A stretch of 64,000 nucleotides of DNA from Cohnella luojiensis (GTDB taxonomy: Bacteria > Bacillota > Bacilli > Paenibacillales > Paenibacillaceae). This document shows positions 8,632-17,489 of the stretch, piece after piece (position 1 is the stretch's first letter; each line of letters begins with the position of its first letter). The stretch covers positions 1 to 64,000 of the forward strand of contig NZ_SOMN01000029.1 of assembly GCF_004564235.1 (NCBI RefSeq), in the 5' to 3' direction. The position numbers and the translations under genes are program-made. The notes beneath the pieces were generated by a model. That model ran no database searches and was not told the DNA's origin. It saw nothing but the letters and a program-made list of their open reading frames with translations.

Positions 8632-9317
8632 TTCAGGTATTGATCGTGGAAGACGATGTACGGAATGCGGAAATCAACAGGCGTTTCGTGGGGAAAGTCG
8701 AAGGCTTCGAAGCGGCGGGAATCGCGACCGACGGCCGGCAGGCGAGGGAGCTTCTGGAAATCTTGACGCCCGATCTGGTGCTGCTCGATTTATACATGCC
8801 CGACGTGAGCGGGCTCGATTTGCTGAGGCATATCAAGGTAAGCCACAAGCAAACCGATGTCATTATGGTCACGGCGGCCAAAGAGCTGCACACGGTGAGG
8901 GAAGCGATCCATGGCGGCATATTCGATTATATTCTCAAGCCTGTCATTTTCGAGCGGCTGCAGGAAACCTTGGAGAAGTATAAAAGCTTCCGGGAGAAAA
9001 TCACCCTGCTTGAGCAAGAAGGCTCACGGGCAACCGTTGACCAGCAAGAAATCGACGAACTGCTCCGGTTGAACGACAATGACAAGTTGCGTTCCGCTTA
9101 TCCCAAGGGCATCGATCAGCTCACGCTGGAGAAAGTGACAGGTTACGTGATGGGAATGAACCGCTCCTTCACCGCGGAGCAAGTATGCTCCCAATTGGGC
9201 ATGAGCCGGTCCACCTCCAGACGTTACCTCGAATACCTGGTCAGTACGGGGAAGGTGACCGCCGATTTATCATACGGATCCGTCGGGAGGCCCGAACGGG
9301 TGTATCGGGCGAAGTAA
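8628..9317 (+). CDS. CitB/DctR-type response regulator
   Basis: A 229-residue regulator. The receiver domain starts MIQVLIVEDD, has phospho-acceptor Asp54 in VLLDLYMPD and Lys in FDYILKPV. The C-terminal third is the CitB-type helix-turn-helix (FTAEQVCSQLGMSRSTSRRYLEYL). The start at 8628 overlaps the kinase stop as ATGA. A longer reading from 8448 runs through the kinase coding region and is not credible. It most likely activates the tct operon. Confidence 0.93.
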   Translation: MIQVLIVEDDVRNAEINRRFVGKVEGFEAAGIATDGRQARELLEILTPDLVLLDLYMPDVSGLDLLRHIKVSHKQTDVIMVTAAKELHTVREAIHGGIFDYILKPVIFERLQETLEKYKSFREKITLLEQEGSRATVDQQEIDELLRLNDNDKLRSAYPKGIDQLTLEKVTGYVMGMNRSFTAEQVCSQLGMSRSTSRRYLEYLVSTGKVTADLSYGSVGRPERVYRAK

Positions 9318-9492
9318 CTGAAAACTTTACTTTCACATGGTCGTTTGTGCCAACTCACTTACCAGAAAACCTTTGCGCCGGAAGCTTTATGATATAGGAA
9401 CGCTTGATCGCATTTGTGAGAAGATGTAAGATTAGCTTGTACAATTGAATACCTTGGGTGGGCATGGTTTCCCTTCGAAAGGAGGTGAAGCC

Positions 9493-9588
9493 ATGGAAAT
9501 AAAGGATGCAATCCTCATCATGATCGGATTTTCAACTTTTGTCATTGCTCTTTTAACTTACATTGCTAATAACTACAAGAGAAAGTAA
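9493..9588 (+). CDS. Small holin-like hydrophobic peptide (putative type I toxin)
   Basis: A 31-codon gene (MEIKDAILIMIGFSTFVIAL...KRK) behind a very strong AAGGAGGTG at 9480-9488. One membrane helix is followed by a short positive tail. This matches the family of putative holin-like toxins, small Firmicute peptides with an [LI]MIxFGTFxIALLT core. The upstream CCTTCGAAAGG can fold over the Shine-Dalgarno, a common feature of type I toxin mRNAs. The antisense antitoxin RNA expected in such systems is not proven here. Confidence 0.7.
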   Translation: MEIKDAILIMIGFSTFVIALLTYIANNYKRK

Positions 9589-9625
9589 AAACCCACCCCA
9601 AGGTTAGCTGCCAAAGGTGGGTTTT
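9588..9625 (+). terminator. Terminator of the holin-like toxin gene
   Basis: AAAACCCACC (9588-9597) pairs with GGTGGGTTTT (9616-9625), beginning at the stop codon itself. The hairpin is nearly symmetrical and so could also end an antisense RNA. A homologous stop-plus-terminator segment lies at 43076-43127. Confidence 0.85.
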
Positions 9626-9673
9626 GTGCCATTCATTAACTTGAAGGGACATCCCATCCAAGCCAATTGTATA

Positions 9674-9703
9674 GGCCGAGTGTTTGCTGCACTCGGTCTT
9701 TCT
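9674..9703 (+). terminator. Second hairpin downstream of the toxin gene
   Basis: CCGAGTG (9676-9682) pairs with CACTCGG (9690-9696) and is followed by TCTTTCT. It may be a back-up terminator. The T run is weak. Confidence 0.45.
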
Positions 9704-9751
9704 ATAGCCATTCTAACATATACGTTGCAGATAAAACAATTGCTTAAAGCC

Positions 9752-9770
9752 TCATCCAATCGCTCCAGCA
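9752..9770 (-). repeat. Sulfurtransferase-3'-end repeat, core only (copy 10)
   Basis: It matches the repeat core TCCAATCGCTCCAGC exactly over 15-16 bases (minus strand CWSDWM). The hairpin part is missing. It is the leftmost copy found and marks the far edge of the repeat array that starts at the sulfurtransferase gene. Confidence 0.6.
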
Positions 9771-9792
9771 CTCTGATGGCGATTTCTCGGCA

Positions 9793-10161
9793 TTAGGTTC
9801 GATAATAGGACAACACCCAGCACACGCCGTTCCGGTCGGTAACGATGGCCAACAGTCCATTAAATGGAGCTTCGTACACCGCCGTATTAATCGTCCCGTT
9901 GGCTGCAAATTCACTGTAGATCCTTTGAAACTCTTTCTCCATCTCGATTTTCAGAAAGACTCTTACGTAGTCGCCTTTCAGCACAGGCTTCGCCGCTTGA
10001 GTATCGGCAAACTTTAGGATTGCTTCCCCCACATGCAGGTCCGCATTAAGCACCTCTTCCCCTTGCTTGCGCAGAATCGCAATCTCGCCGCCAAAAACGC
10101 TTTGATAATACTTGATTTCGTCTTTGCAGTTCTCCACAACGATAAAAGGAATGGCTATCAT
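9793..10161 (-). CDS. VOC-family (PhnB/glyoxalase-like) protein
   Basis: A 122-residue protein with the PhnB-like vicinal-oxygen-chelate layout: IPFIVVENCKDEIKYYQSVFGGEI at the N-terminus, LHVGEAILKFAD in the middle, and ITDRNGV-like VTDRNGVCWVL near the end. The family includes bleomycin-type resistance proteins and dioxygenase-like folds; the substrate cannot be told. It is third in a MarR-led operon, 3 bp after the previous gene. Confidence 0.8.
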   Translation of the reverse strand: MIAIPFIVVENCKDEIKYYQSVFGGEIAILRKQGEEVLNADLHVGEAILKFADTQAAKPVLKGDYVRVFLKIEMEKEFQRIYSEFAANGTINTAVYEAPFNGLLAIVTDRNGVCWVLSYYRT

Positions 10162-10164
10162 CCT

Positions 10165-10485
10165 TTACATCCTCCTTAAGTTCATTTGATCATACTTAGA
10201 GCGTGCGATTTCAATCGCATGAGCGACATCTTGTTCGGTATTCAAATACACCGACACCCAGCCCGAATCGGGGTACATATGATGCGGCCTCGCCTTCACA
10301 TCTTCAATCCATCGATCTCGCTCGGATTTCGGCAAGAGCAGGTCAAACAGTCTGTCGCCATGAAGATGCCCGATTTCCTTTCCGTTCAACTGATATTCTA
10401 CCCCTCCAAACCGATGAGGATGGATAGTCACGCCAGTCCAAGACAGCAGCTCTTCGGTCAGGCCAGTTCCTCCGGTCCCGCTCAT
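10165..10485 (-). CDS. Luciferase-family domain protein (DUF5519-like)
   Basis: A 106-residue protein with GVTIHPHRFGGVEYQLNGKEIGHLHGDRLFDLLLPKSERD and HHMYPDSGWVSVYL. This fits the small proteins annotated as luciferase-family/DUF5519, which have no proven luciferase activity. Its ATG overlaps the marR stop by 4 bp (ATGA), so they are cotranscribed and probably co-regulated. Confidence 0.7.
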   Translation of the reverse strand: MSGTGGTGLTEELLSWTGVTIHPHRFGGVEYQLNGKEIGHLHGDRLFDLLLPKSERDRWIEDVKARPHHMYPDSGWVSVYLNTEQDVAHAIEIARSKYDQMNLRRM

Positions 10486-10949
10486 TCCAGCATCTCCTCC
10501 TGCTTGCTCAGATTGCGAAGCACGATCTTCAGCAGGCCTAACAACAAGTCATACTCCTCGTCGGTAATGCCCTTCCGGGTTTTGCTCTTGACGCGACCCA
10601 GCGCCTCCTGCACTTTCGGCACCACCTCGCGTCCCGATTCTGTCAAATAGAGCAGCTGGTAGCGGTTGTCGGCGGGATCGGCTTCCCTCCGCACGTATCC
10701 TTCAGCTTCCAGCTTGGCAATCGCCTTGGCGGTCGTCGTCTTGTCAATGAGCAGCTTCTCGCTCAGCGCCTTCTGCGTGATTGGCTGCTGAAATGCTATC
10801 GCCATCAGAAAAATATACTGGCCGCTTCCGATTTGGTAGGGTGCCAGCTCGGCTGAAATCAATATCTGCATATGGCGATAGATGGCTGAGATGTATTGAC
10901 CGTGAGAATCCGTTACGCCCTTGTCAGTGAGCCTCCAATGTTCGCTCAT
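10482..10949 (-). CDS. MarR-family transcriptional regulator
   Basis: A 155-residue winged-helix protein. QKALSEKLLIDKTTTAKAIAKLEAEGYVRREADPADNRYQLLYLTESG is the classical MarR recognition helix and wing (DxRxxxLxLT). It heads a three-gene operon with the DUF5519-like and VOC genes. It probably represses its own operon through the repeated sites at 10970-11027, with relief by an unknown phenolic or electrophilic ligand. Confidence 0.93.
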   Translation of the reverse strand: MSEHWRLTDKGVTDSHGQYISAIYRHMQILISAELAPYQIGSGQYIFLMAIAFQQPITQKALSEKLLIDKTTTAKAIAKLEAEGYVRREADPADNRYQLLYLTESGREVVPKVQEALGRVKSKTRKGITDEEYDLLLGLLKIVLRNLSKQEEMLE

Positions 10950-10969
10950 TTTACTCTCCTCTTAATTAG

Positions 10970-11027
10970 AATGCTATTGCAACTAATATTAGGATATGTC
11001 AAATAAGATGTTATTGCAACTATTATT
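10970..11027. promoter_or_regulatory. Two direct copies of a putative MarR operator
   Basis: ATGCTATTGCAACTAATATT (10971-10990) and ATGTTATTGCAACTATTATT (11008-11027) share TATTGCAACTA with a spacing of 37 bp. They lie directly upstream of the marR start, and TAGTTGCAATA-type sequences are common operators of MarR proteins. The autorepression role is inferred. Confidence 0.55.
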
Positions 11028-11072
11028 TTGTAAAAATCAACCGACTTGTTGTCTGTCTTGCCTCAGCTTATA

Positions 11073-11094
11073 AACTGTTGACTCAACGTTCGTC
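11073..11094 (-). repeat. Half repeat: GAGTCAACAGTT boundary motif
   Basis: AACTGTTGACTCAACGTT closely matches the far end of the gene-linked repeat at 43503-43520 (AACTGTTGACTCAGCGTT), with one difference. No hairpin or core accompanies it. It may be the trace of a lost cassette boundary. Confidence 0.4.
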
Positions 11095-11265
11095 TATTTT
11101 GCCGACTATCGCAATCATTTGCCTTGTATTTCCTTTTTGAATCGTGGTGATCCACGTTTCCAATTCCGTTGCATCCAGAGAATCCTGCGGTGATGTCATC
11201 ACCTCCTTAAGACTTATATTCCTTATAACACTCGACGGCAGTGAAGAATGCTGAGGTGCTTCCAT
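11083..11265 (-). CDS. Hypothetical 60-residue protein
   Basis: It starts 9 bp after the sensor-kinase stop on the same strand and has no recognised family. The end (QMIAIVGKIDER) resembles the N-terminal extension of the 2OG oxygenases in this window (QEIHIVGKIDEP), also at the DNA level (about 23 of 29 bases). It ends at a repeat boundary motif, so it may be a fragment. The ribosome binding site is weak. Confidence 0.3.
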   Translation of the reverse strand: MEAPQHSSLPSSVIRNISLKEVMTSPQDSLDATELETWITTIQKGNTRQMIAIVGKIDER

Positions 11266-11274
11266 CTACTTTCT

Positions 11275-13404
11275 TCAACTTCTTGTTTGTACGTTGTTGA
11301 ATGGAAACCCCGCGATAAACGTACAGCCTGCGTCTGGATTGTTGAAGGCTTCAATCGTTCCGCCGTGGAGGAGCATGATTTCGCGCGCAATGGTTAGTCC
11401 AAGTCCGCTGCCTGGAATCCGGCTGTTGCGTGAAGAGTCCACCCGATAGAATGAATCGAAAATATAAGGGATGGCTTCCTCCGGAATTCCGATTCCTTCA
11501 TCTTTAATGACGAGGTAGACAAAGCCATTGGATTCCCGAATCGACCATACGACACGGGATTGACTGGGGGAGTACTTCATCGCATTACTGACCAAATTAT
11601 CCACAACCCGCCCCACCAAGTGCTCGTCCGCCTGTATGGTGGCACGGCTTTGTCCCGGCTCTCTCACCAGAATCGTATCGCGCCAAGTCAAAGGGTCGGA
11701 CCATTTGTACATAAGAGCTTCAAAGAAATCATCCGCGTCAATGGGTATAAGAATCGGATTAATTTGTCCCGTCTCAAGAAGACTTAGATCGTTCAGGTCC
11801 TTAACCAATGCCGTGATCGTCTGAATTCTCTGCTCAATTTTCACCAAGTAACGTTCGCTCTGATCCGCGGGGATCTTTCCGTCCAGAATGGCATCGATAT
11901 ATCCTTGCGCTACAGTTGAAGGCGTTTTAAGATCATGCGAAATGTGAGATATCCATTTCTTTCGCCAACCCTCGATACGAATCAATTCTTCAATCCGCAG
12001 CTGCAGTTCCTCGTTGAGATCGGATAAAGCCAGCGTGCGTTCTGTTACCTTACCCTCTAATTCTTCGTTTAATTGGATTTGAGCGCCCATCAGCTCACCG
12101 ATTCTTTCTGACATCCGGTTAAACGTTTTTGATAGATGATCGAATTCGTGAAATGGGCTGCCATTTGTAGAAACGCTGAAATTGCCATTACCGACGTCGA
12201 TAAAAGCATTCTTCAAAGACTGGATCGGCCGGGAAATCTTTCTCCATAGAAAAATGGATAACAAGATACAGATGACAACCGCTGCCAGGGTAATGAGTAA
12301 ATTTTGTTTGATGAGATGCTGATTCGTTTGATTGGTCAATTCCCGACTGGACTTGGTGACGGCAGATAACAGATGTTCCTTCGGTATTACATACGCCAGC
12401 ATCCAACCGGTAGAGGGTACGGTTTTGGTGAACAGCATTTTGGTTTGGCCATTCGCCTTAAGCTCCGTATACCCATCAATTCCGTCCCATGAAGTGGATA
12501 AGTTTAAGCTCAAACGAGCAAAATCCGTTTGGCCACGGTTTTGAATGGTAATCAATCGGTGGTCCTTGCCAAGCAGAAAGGCGTAGGCATATTCATCGTT
12601 GAATTGCACATTCAAGATGTTCTGTACGAAATCCGTTATCGATACGTCAGCAGCGACAACTCCTCTTAGTTGTCCTTCTTGGTCGTATATGGGAGCTGAG
12701 GCGGTAAACATGTAAATGTCGTTGGAGGCCACGTCTTCATAGGGCTTGGACCAGACAACTTTGTTTTCATTGGGCTTGATGGTTAAAGCATCTTGATAGT
12801 AAGGCAAATTTCCTACAGAAAGGTTTCCCCAGTCAATATTGTCTCTGTTGTCAATCACCTTCATCGTTGAGGAAAAGTAATTAAAAGCTCCTTCGGGATG
12901 AATGTAATAGATAGCCAGAATATTAGGGTTCCTTTTTATTTCCGAAGCGAATATCGGATCTAAGCTCATCGATTTGGATAAATCCTTCTTAATATGTTCC
13001 GAGTCTCGAACGCTATATAATTGTTGAAAGCTTTGGCCCTCTAGTGGAACAAAACGAAGATACAAGCCATTCTTGATTTCATTTAACTGTACTGGAGCGA
13101 CCGAGTCCTTATCCGATTCGGAGAACACGGCTTCGGATACTGCCCGAATGTCCTCTACCGCATTCTCGATCTTCTGTAATTCCGCATTGATCACGTTAAC
13201 TTGTTCTTTCAAATAGGTTTCATAAAGCTCGATATACTGGGCTTCCGTCAATCCGAGTTGAGACTCGGAATAGAGATTGAAGTGGGCTCGTGCTGTTTGC
13301 CCGTTAAGCACGCCAAGAATGATTAACGGCAGTAAGGAACCAAGCAGCATAAATAGCAAAATTTGGGCGGCGAGTGTTCGATTGCGACGGAGTTTAAACC
13401 GCAT
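11275..13404 (-). CDS. Sensor histidine kinase with extracellular Cache domain
   Basis: A 709-residue kinase. It has an N-terminal membrane segment (ILLFMLLGSLLPLIILGVL), a long extracellular part with dCache features up to about residue 355 (YYQDALTIKPNENKVVWSKPY, GVVAADVSITDFVQNIL), a second membrane segment and HAMP (~365-445). HisKA follows with HDLKTP (His490), then HATPase with DEGIGIPEEAIPYIFDSFYR and GSGLGL. The regulator gene precedes it with an 11-bp overlap. The ligand is unknown; the copper genes downstream of the regulator are divergent, so a metal or amine signal is only a guess. Confidence 0.92.
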   Translation of the reverse strand: MRFKLRRNRTLAAQILLFMLLGSLLPLIILGVLNGQTARAHFNLYSESQLGLTEAQYIELYETYLKEQVNVINAELQKIENAVEDIRAVSEAVFSESDKDSVAPVQLNEIKNGLYLRFVPLEGQSFQQLYSVRDSEHIKKDLSKSMSLDPIFASEIKRNPNILAIYYIHPEGAFNYFSSTMKVIDNRDNIDWGNLSVGNLPYYQDALTIKPNENKVVWSKPYEDVASNDIYMFTASAPIYDQEGQLRGVVAADVSITDFVQNILNVQFNDEYAYAFLLGKDHRLITIQNRGQTDFARLSLNLSTSWDGIDGYTELKANGQTKMLFTKTVPSTGWMLAYVIPKEHLLSAVTKSSRELTNQTNQHLIKQNLLITLAAVVICILLSIFLWRKISRPIQSLKNAFIDVGNGNFSVSTNGSPFHEFDHLSKTFNRMSERIGELMGAQIQLNEELEGKVTERTLALSDLNEELQLRIEELIRIEGWRKKWISHISHDLKTPSTVAQGYIDAILDGKIPADQSERYLVKIEQRIQTITALVKDLNDLSLLETGQINPILIPIDADDFFEALMYKWSDPLTWRDTILVREPGQSRATIQADEHLVGRVVDNLVSNAMKYSPSQSRVVWSIRESNGFVYLVIKDEGIGIPEEAIPYIFDSFYRVDSSRNSRIPGSGLGLTIAREIMLLHGGTIEAFNNPDAGCTFIAGFPFNNVQTRS

Positions 13405-14110
13405 CCGCTTCCTCGCAAAATTTGTACCCGACTCCCCGCAGCGTAACGATTAGCTTCGGATTGGACGGGTTCTCCTCGATTTTTCTCCGTAAGCTTCCAA
13501 TATGCACCTGTAAGGTTTTAGTATCTAGCCCGATATTGTAGCCCCAAATCGTCCGTAACAAATGCTCTGCGGCCAGTACTTGCTTCGGATGATTCATGAA
13601 ATAGACAAGCAAATGATATTCTTTAGTCGAAAGTTCAATGAGGCTTCCATGAACGAACACGTCATGGGACAGGAGATGAACTTGCAGCGATTTGGATGAG
13701 ATCCGGTTCGTGGGGAGATGCACATCGGCATGATTTTGATAGATCGTCGATCTACGCAAGTTCGCCTTTATTCTAGCTACCAGTTCATTGGGCCTGAAGG
13801 GTTTGCCAATATAATCGTCTCCGCCTACGCTAAGTCCGATGATGCGATCCAACTCGGAATCCTTGCAACTCAGGAACAAAATAGGAGCGTTCGTCATCTG
13901 ACGCAATTGCTTACACAATTCGTGTCCGTCTATGTCCGGCAAAAACACATCGAGCACGATCAAGTGCGGAGTTGATTGTTTGACGATTTGCAATGTTTCG
14001 GCCCCAGTCATCGTATGTATGAATTGGTATCCCTCAGCTGTTAAATAAAGGTCTAGTATTTCTCCGATATCCTCCTCGTCATCCACGAGCAAAATCAATT
14101 CTTTGGGCAT
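13394..14110 (-). CDS. OmpR/PhoB-family response regulator
   Basis: A 238-residue protein. Its receiver domain has acidic pocket DDEED, phospho-acceptor Asp54 (IVLDVFLPDIDG) and Lys in GDDYIGKPF. The C-terminal winged helix has ELSTKEYHLLVYFMNHPKQVLAAEHLL and VHIGSLRRKIEENPSNPKLIVTLRGVGYKF. It is first in a two-gene operon with the kinase. The divergent copper amine oxidase starts 273 bp away, making that gene a candidate target. Confidence 0.95.
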   Translation of the reverse strand: MPKELILLVDDEEDIGEILDLYLTAEGYQFIHTMTGAETLQIVKQSTPHLIVLDVFLPDIDGHELCKQLRQMTNAPILFLSCKDSELDRIIGLSVGGDDYIGKPFRPNELVARIKANLRRSTIYQNHADVHLPTNRISSKSLQVHLLSHDVFVHGSLIELSTKEYHLLVYFMNHPKQVLAAEHLLRTIWGYNIGLDTKTLQVHIGSLRRKIEENPSNPKLIVTLRGVGYKFCEEADAV

Positions 14111-14382
14111 AGTGCCTCACCTCTCGCTGTAACAAGTATATAGCCACTATAATTTTATTCTTAGCGTTATTCAATATCTATGTCAGATATTCTAACTCCA
14201 ATAGGTGAACTTTACTTTGGCATTACCTTTATTTATCTTTAATTTTCCCTTAACCCTGTTTGTCAGCTTACTTTCGACCTATAAGATTAATTTATACAAG
14301 GAACCCAACGGAAATCGGGTATCTTATGTCAGGAAATATGACTTAAAAGAGATGATATTTTCGATGAGAGGGAGACTGACAG

Positions 14383-16455
14383 ATGAAAAAGAAAAAGAGA
14401 TTGGTAGGGATAGTGCTTGTGGGGTTGATTCTAGCAACCTCCGTACCTGGAGTCTTCTCGAATACCTCGGCGGCGACCGTTGTGGCTCCGAAAGCGCCTT
14501 ATGATCCGCTAAACCCGCTTACGTCCAAGGAAATCAATTCCGTCACGTATTTGCTTAAGCACAGCCCCAATTACGCATCAGATATGAGATTCAGCGAAAT
14601 CAATTTGAAGGAGCCTGACAAAAGCAAAGTATGGAAATGGGTAACAGGCTCCGCCGTTTTCAAGAAAAATGCGGCTAATAAGCTTCCGCGGCAGGCTTCC
14701 TTCGTCATCACTCAGAAACGCAAAGTGTTCGAGGGTGTCGTGGATCTGGATAAGAAGAAAATTGTAGAGTGGAAAGAAAACACGACTGGCGGCTATTACT
14801 ATAATGATCAAGAAGCGTCCGAAATTGCTTCGGAGGTGGTGAAGAAAAATCCGGAGTATCTCGCCGCCCTGAAAAAACGTGGGATTACGGACTTGTCAAA
14901 TGTGCTTATCTACGGATTACCCGCCGGTTATTACGGCCCTAACGATACGGATCCGACCAAGAGAATAAACAAATTCGAGACCGTTATCTTGGGTGACGGC
15001 AGCAGTATTGAGCTTCTGGTTAACAATCTCATCGTTACAGTCGACATCGACGAGAAAAAAGTGCTAAAAGTAGAAGACGACGGAATCGTTCCCATACCCT
15101 TGTTTGACGAAGGCTACAAAAAAGGCGATAAGAAGAGCAAGCGCGAACCGGCCAAGCCGATTGTCATTACACAGCCCAAAGGCGCCAACTACCATATCGA
15201 AGGACAGCAAATCAGCTGGCAAGGATGGAAATTCCACGTACGTCTTGATCCGCGGAGGGGGCCAATCATCTCCGCAGCCACGTTCAACGATCATGGAGCA
15301 GATCGAAAAGTCATGTACAGCGGCGGACTTGGCGGCATGACCGTGCCGTATGGAGACCCTGGTCTGAACTGGTACTTTAAGACTTATATGGATGCTGGAG
15401 AATACGGGATGGGCAGATTGGGACGTCCTTTGCTCGTCGGAGCAGACGTGCCGGATAACACCTCGTTTATCGATGCAACCTTAAGTGATTTTCAAGGCAA
15501 ACCTTACACCTTACCCAAGGTTATTGGTGTATTCGAACGGTATGCGGATTCGGATTGGACTCACAAGGAATACGACGGTACCATTGGGGCGCGCGCACGT
15601 TATGAACTCGTGGTGCGGTTCATCTCAACGGTAGGCAATTACGACTATACTTTCGATTACGTATTTCAGCAGAACGGCAATATTAAAATCGATGTCGGCG
15701 CTTCCGGCTATGAAGCGAACAAGAGCGCAATAACGGACAAAGTGAACAGCTTTCAGGATCAATACATCGATCCCAATAATGCGGAAATCCGCAACGGCAC
15801 CTTGGTCGCCAAAAATATTGTAGCCGTGTATCACCAGCATCTTTACAGCTTCCGCCTTGACATGGATGTAGACGGGCAGAAGAACACCGCCCTAGAAATC
15901 GCGCCGAAAGCAGTTCCGACCACAGATAATGCTTATCGTAAAAGCGAAATGATCTTGGAAGAGAAAACGTATCATACCGAGCTTGAAGCTGCGCAGAAAT
16001 TTGATCCGTCCAAGATTCTTCTCGTGACGAATCCAGCGGTTAAAAACAAAATGGGATACTTATCCGGCTACCAAATTATCGCGAATTCGGGCGGTACGCA
16101 TCCATTCGCCCAGGATCCGTTGTTTACGGATGACGACTATCTTATGCAGCGGGCAGGATACCTGAAGAAACATATCTGGATTACACCTTACAAAGAAAAC
16201 GAAATCTACCCTGAAGGCAAATACATCAACCAAAATCCTAAGGATACCGGACTGGGTTCATGGGCTCAGCAAGATCGTAATATCTATAACGAAGATGACG
16301 TTGTATGGGTAACGACCGGTACGACACATGTTCCTCGCTCCGAAGAATGGCCTATGATGTCGACGGAATGGGTATCCATGCTGTTAAAACCGTTTAACTT
16401 CCTGGATCGGACGCCTACGCTTGATTTGCCGAAGCCGGCGAATTCCGCTTATTAA
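14383..16455 (+). CDS. Secreted copper amine oxidase (TPQ enzyme)
   Basis: A 690-residue protein with a Sec signal peptide (KKKKRLVGIVLVGLILATSVPG...ASA-like). It oxidises primary amines to aldehydes with release of ammonia and H2O2. All catalytic elements are visible: the cofactor tyrosine in TVGNYDY (Tyr420, the topaquinone precursor in T-x-x-N-Y-D/E-Y), the catalytic base in YMDAGEYGMG (Asp337), and copper ligands HQH (His484, His486) and THVPRSEEWP (His649). The N-terminal N2/N3-like domains precede it. Export as an extracellular enzyme is unusual but known in Gram-positives. A terminator follows. Confidence 0.93.
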   Translation: MKKKKRLVGIVLVGLILATSVPGVFSNTSAATVVAPKAPYDPLNPLTSKEINSVTYLLKHSPNYASDMRFSEINLKEPDKSKVWKWVTGSAVFKKNAANKLPRQASFVITQKRKVFEGVVDLDKKKIVEWKENTTGGYYYNDQEASEIASEVVKKNPEYLAALKKRGITDLSNVLIYGLPAGYYGPNDTDPTKRINKFETVILGDGSSIELLVNNLIVTVDIDEKKVLKVEDDGIVPIPLFDEGYKKGDKKSKREPAKPIVITQPKGANYHIEGQQISWQGWKFHVRLDPRRGPIISAATFNDHGADRKVMYSGGLGGMTVPYGDPGLNWYFKTYMDAGEYGMGRLGRPLLVGADVPDNTSFIDATLSDFQGKPYTLPKVIGVFERYADSDWTHKEYDGTIGARARYELVVRFISTVGNYDYTFDYVFQQNGNIKIDVGASGYEANKSAITDKVNSFQDQYIDPNNAEIRNGTLVAKNIVAVYHQHLYSFRLDMDVDGQKNTALEIAPKAVPTTDNAYRKSEMILEEKTYHTELEAAQKFDPSKILLVTNPAVKNKMGYLSGYQIIANSGGTHPFAQDPLFTDDDYLMQRAGYLKKHIWITPYKENEIYPEGKYINQNPKDTGLGSWAQQDRNIYNEDDVVWVTTGTTHVPRSEEWPMMSTEWVSMLLKPFNFLDRTPTLDLPKPANSAY

Positions 16456-16464
16456 GGTAAAATG

Positions 16465-16500
16465 GCCGGGTTCCTTCCGATGTGGAAGAACCCGGCTTTT
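16465..16500 (+). terminator. Terminator of the copper amine oxidase gene
   Basis: GCCGGGTTCCTTCC (16465-16478) pairs with GGAAGAACCCGGC (16484-16496), with TTTT after it. The next gene therefore probably needs its own promoter or read-through. Confidence 0.9.
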
Positions 16501-16537
16501 CCCATTTCCGTCAACCTTTTAAGGAGGAGCACCTCAT

Positions 16538-17485
16538 ATGAAAATCAAATGGCCGCAGATGGCAGCATTCGTACTTATCGTTGGGGCTGTCGCTATCTTT
16601 GCCACAGGATTGATCAATTCGGATAAATCGGATAGCGGCATTGTCGGACAGGCGGAACATATCATATCGGGCGGTATGAAGGACATGGCTTTTATGCCAG
16701 CCGTAGACAAAGATATGGAGGACCCCTTCCTGGATCCTATGGCTATGTCCAAAGGACATAATCATGCGAGCGCGCAAACCGAGACGGTTGCCGAGAAAGG
16801 TATAAAGGTGATATGGTCTTGGCCTGAAGGAAAACCAACACCAGGGAAGACCCGCCGACTGGCGCTCAACATTACCGACTCTTCTGGAAAAGCCGTTGAA
16901 AAATTCGATTGGAACAACGAAAAGCTGCTGCATTTGGTTGTCATCAGCAAGGACTTGAAGCAATTTCAGCATATTCATCCCGACTACAAAGGAAATGGCC
17001 GGTTCGAGATAGCGGTCTCTTTCACTGTGGGAGGGGATTATGAAATGTTTGCGGATTTCGTTCCGAGCGGACTAAGCGAGCTGACGCGAGCCGAATCGGT
17101 TAAAGTATCCGGCGCCGCGTTGCTTAATGCACCGTTAGAAGCGAGCGATTCATTAACCGCAACCGTATCTGGCGTTCAAGTTGAACTCCGATTCGGTCAT
17201 CTCATGGCCAAGATGCAAACGGGAATGACCTTCGCCTTCCGGGACGAGAAGACGGGAAAGCCTATCGACGATCTTGAGTACTATCTGGGTTCAGTCGGAC
17301 ATACCATCATCGTCGATTCTCAATTGAAGCAGTATATTCACGTCCATCCTTTTAATTGGGCTTCTTCCGGTCCGCTCGCGGTTTTTGGCGTCACCTTCCC
17401 CGAGAGTGGGATTTATAAAGTCTGGGGGCAATTCCAGAGGAAAGGAAAGGTATTCGTCGTTCCTTTCGTCATACATGTTCCTTAG
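16538..17485 (+). CDS. Membrane-anchored protein with HIHP/HVHP metal-site motifs
   Basis: A 315-residue protein with an N-terminal membrane anchor (MAAFVLIVGAVAIFATGLI) and an extracellular body. The body has two related beta domains, each with a histidine motif (LKQFQHIHPDY and LKQYIHVHPFNW), plus Met- and His-rich stretches (MKDMAFMPAVDKDMEDP, SKGHNHA). This pattern suggests copper binding, and the gene directly follows the copper amine oxidase. I do not recognise a named family; a copper-supply or copper-resistance role is inferred. The start has an AAGGAGGAG site. Confidence 0.6.
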   Translation: MKIKWPQMAAFVLIVGAVAIFATGLINSDKSDSGIVGQAEHIISGGMKDMAFMPAVDKDMEDPFLDPMAMSKGHNHASAQTETVAEKGIKVIWSWPEGKPTPGKTRRLALNITDSSGKAVEKFDWNNEKLLHLVVISKDLKQFQHIHPDYKGNGRFEIAVSFTVGGDYEMFADFVPSGLSELTRAESVKVSGAALLNAPLEASDSLTATVSGVQVELRFGHLMAKMQTGMTFAFRDEKTGKPIDDLEYYLGSVGHTIIVDSQLKQYIHVHPFNWASSGPLAVFGVTFPESGIYKVWGQFQRKGKVFVVPFVIHVP

Positions 17486-17489
17486 TTCG

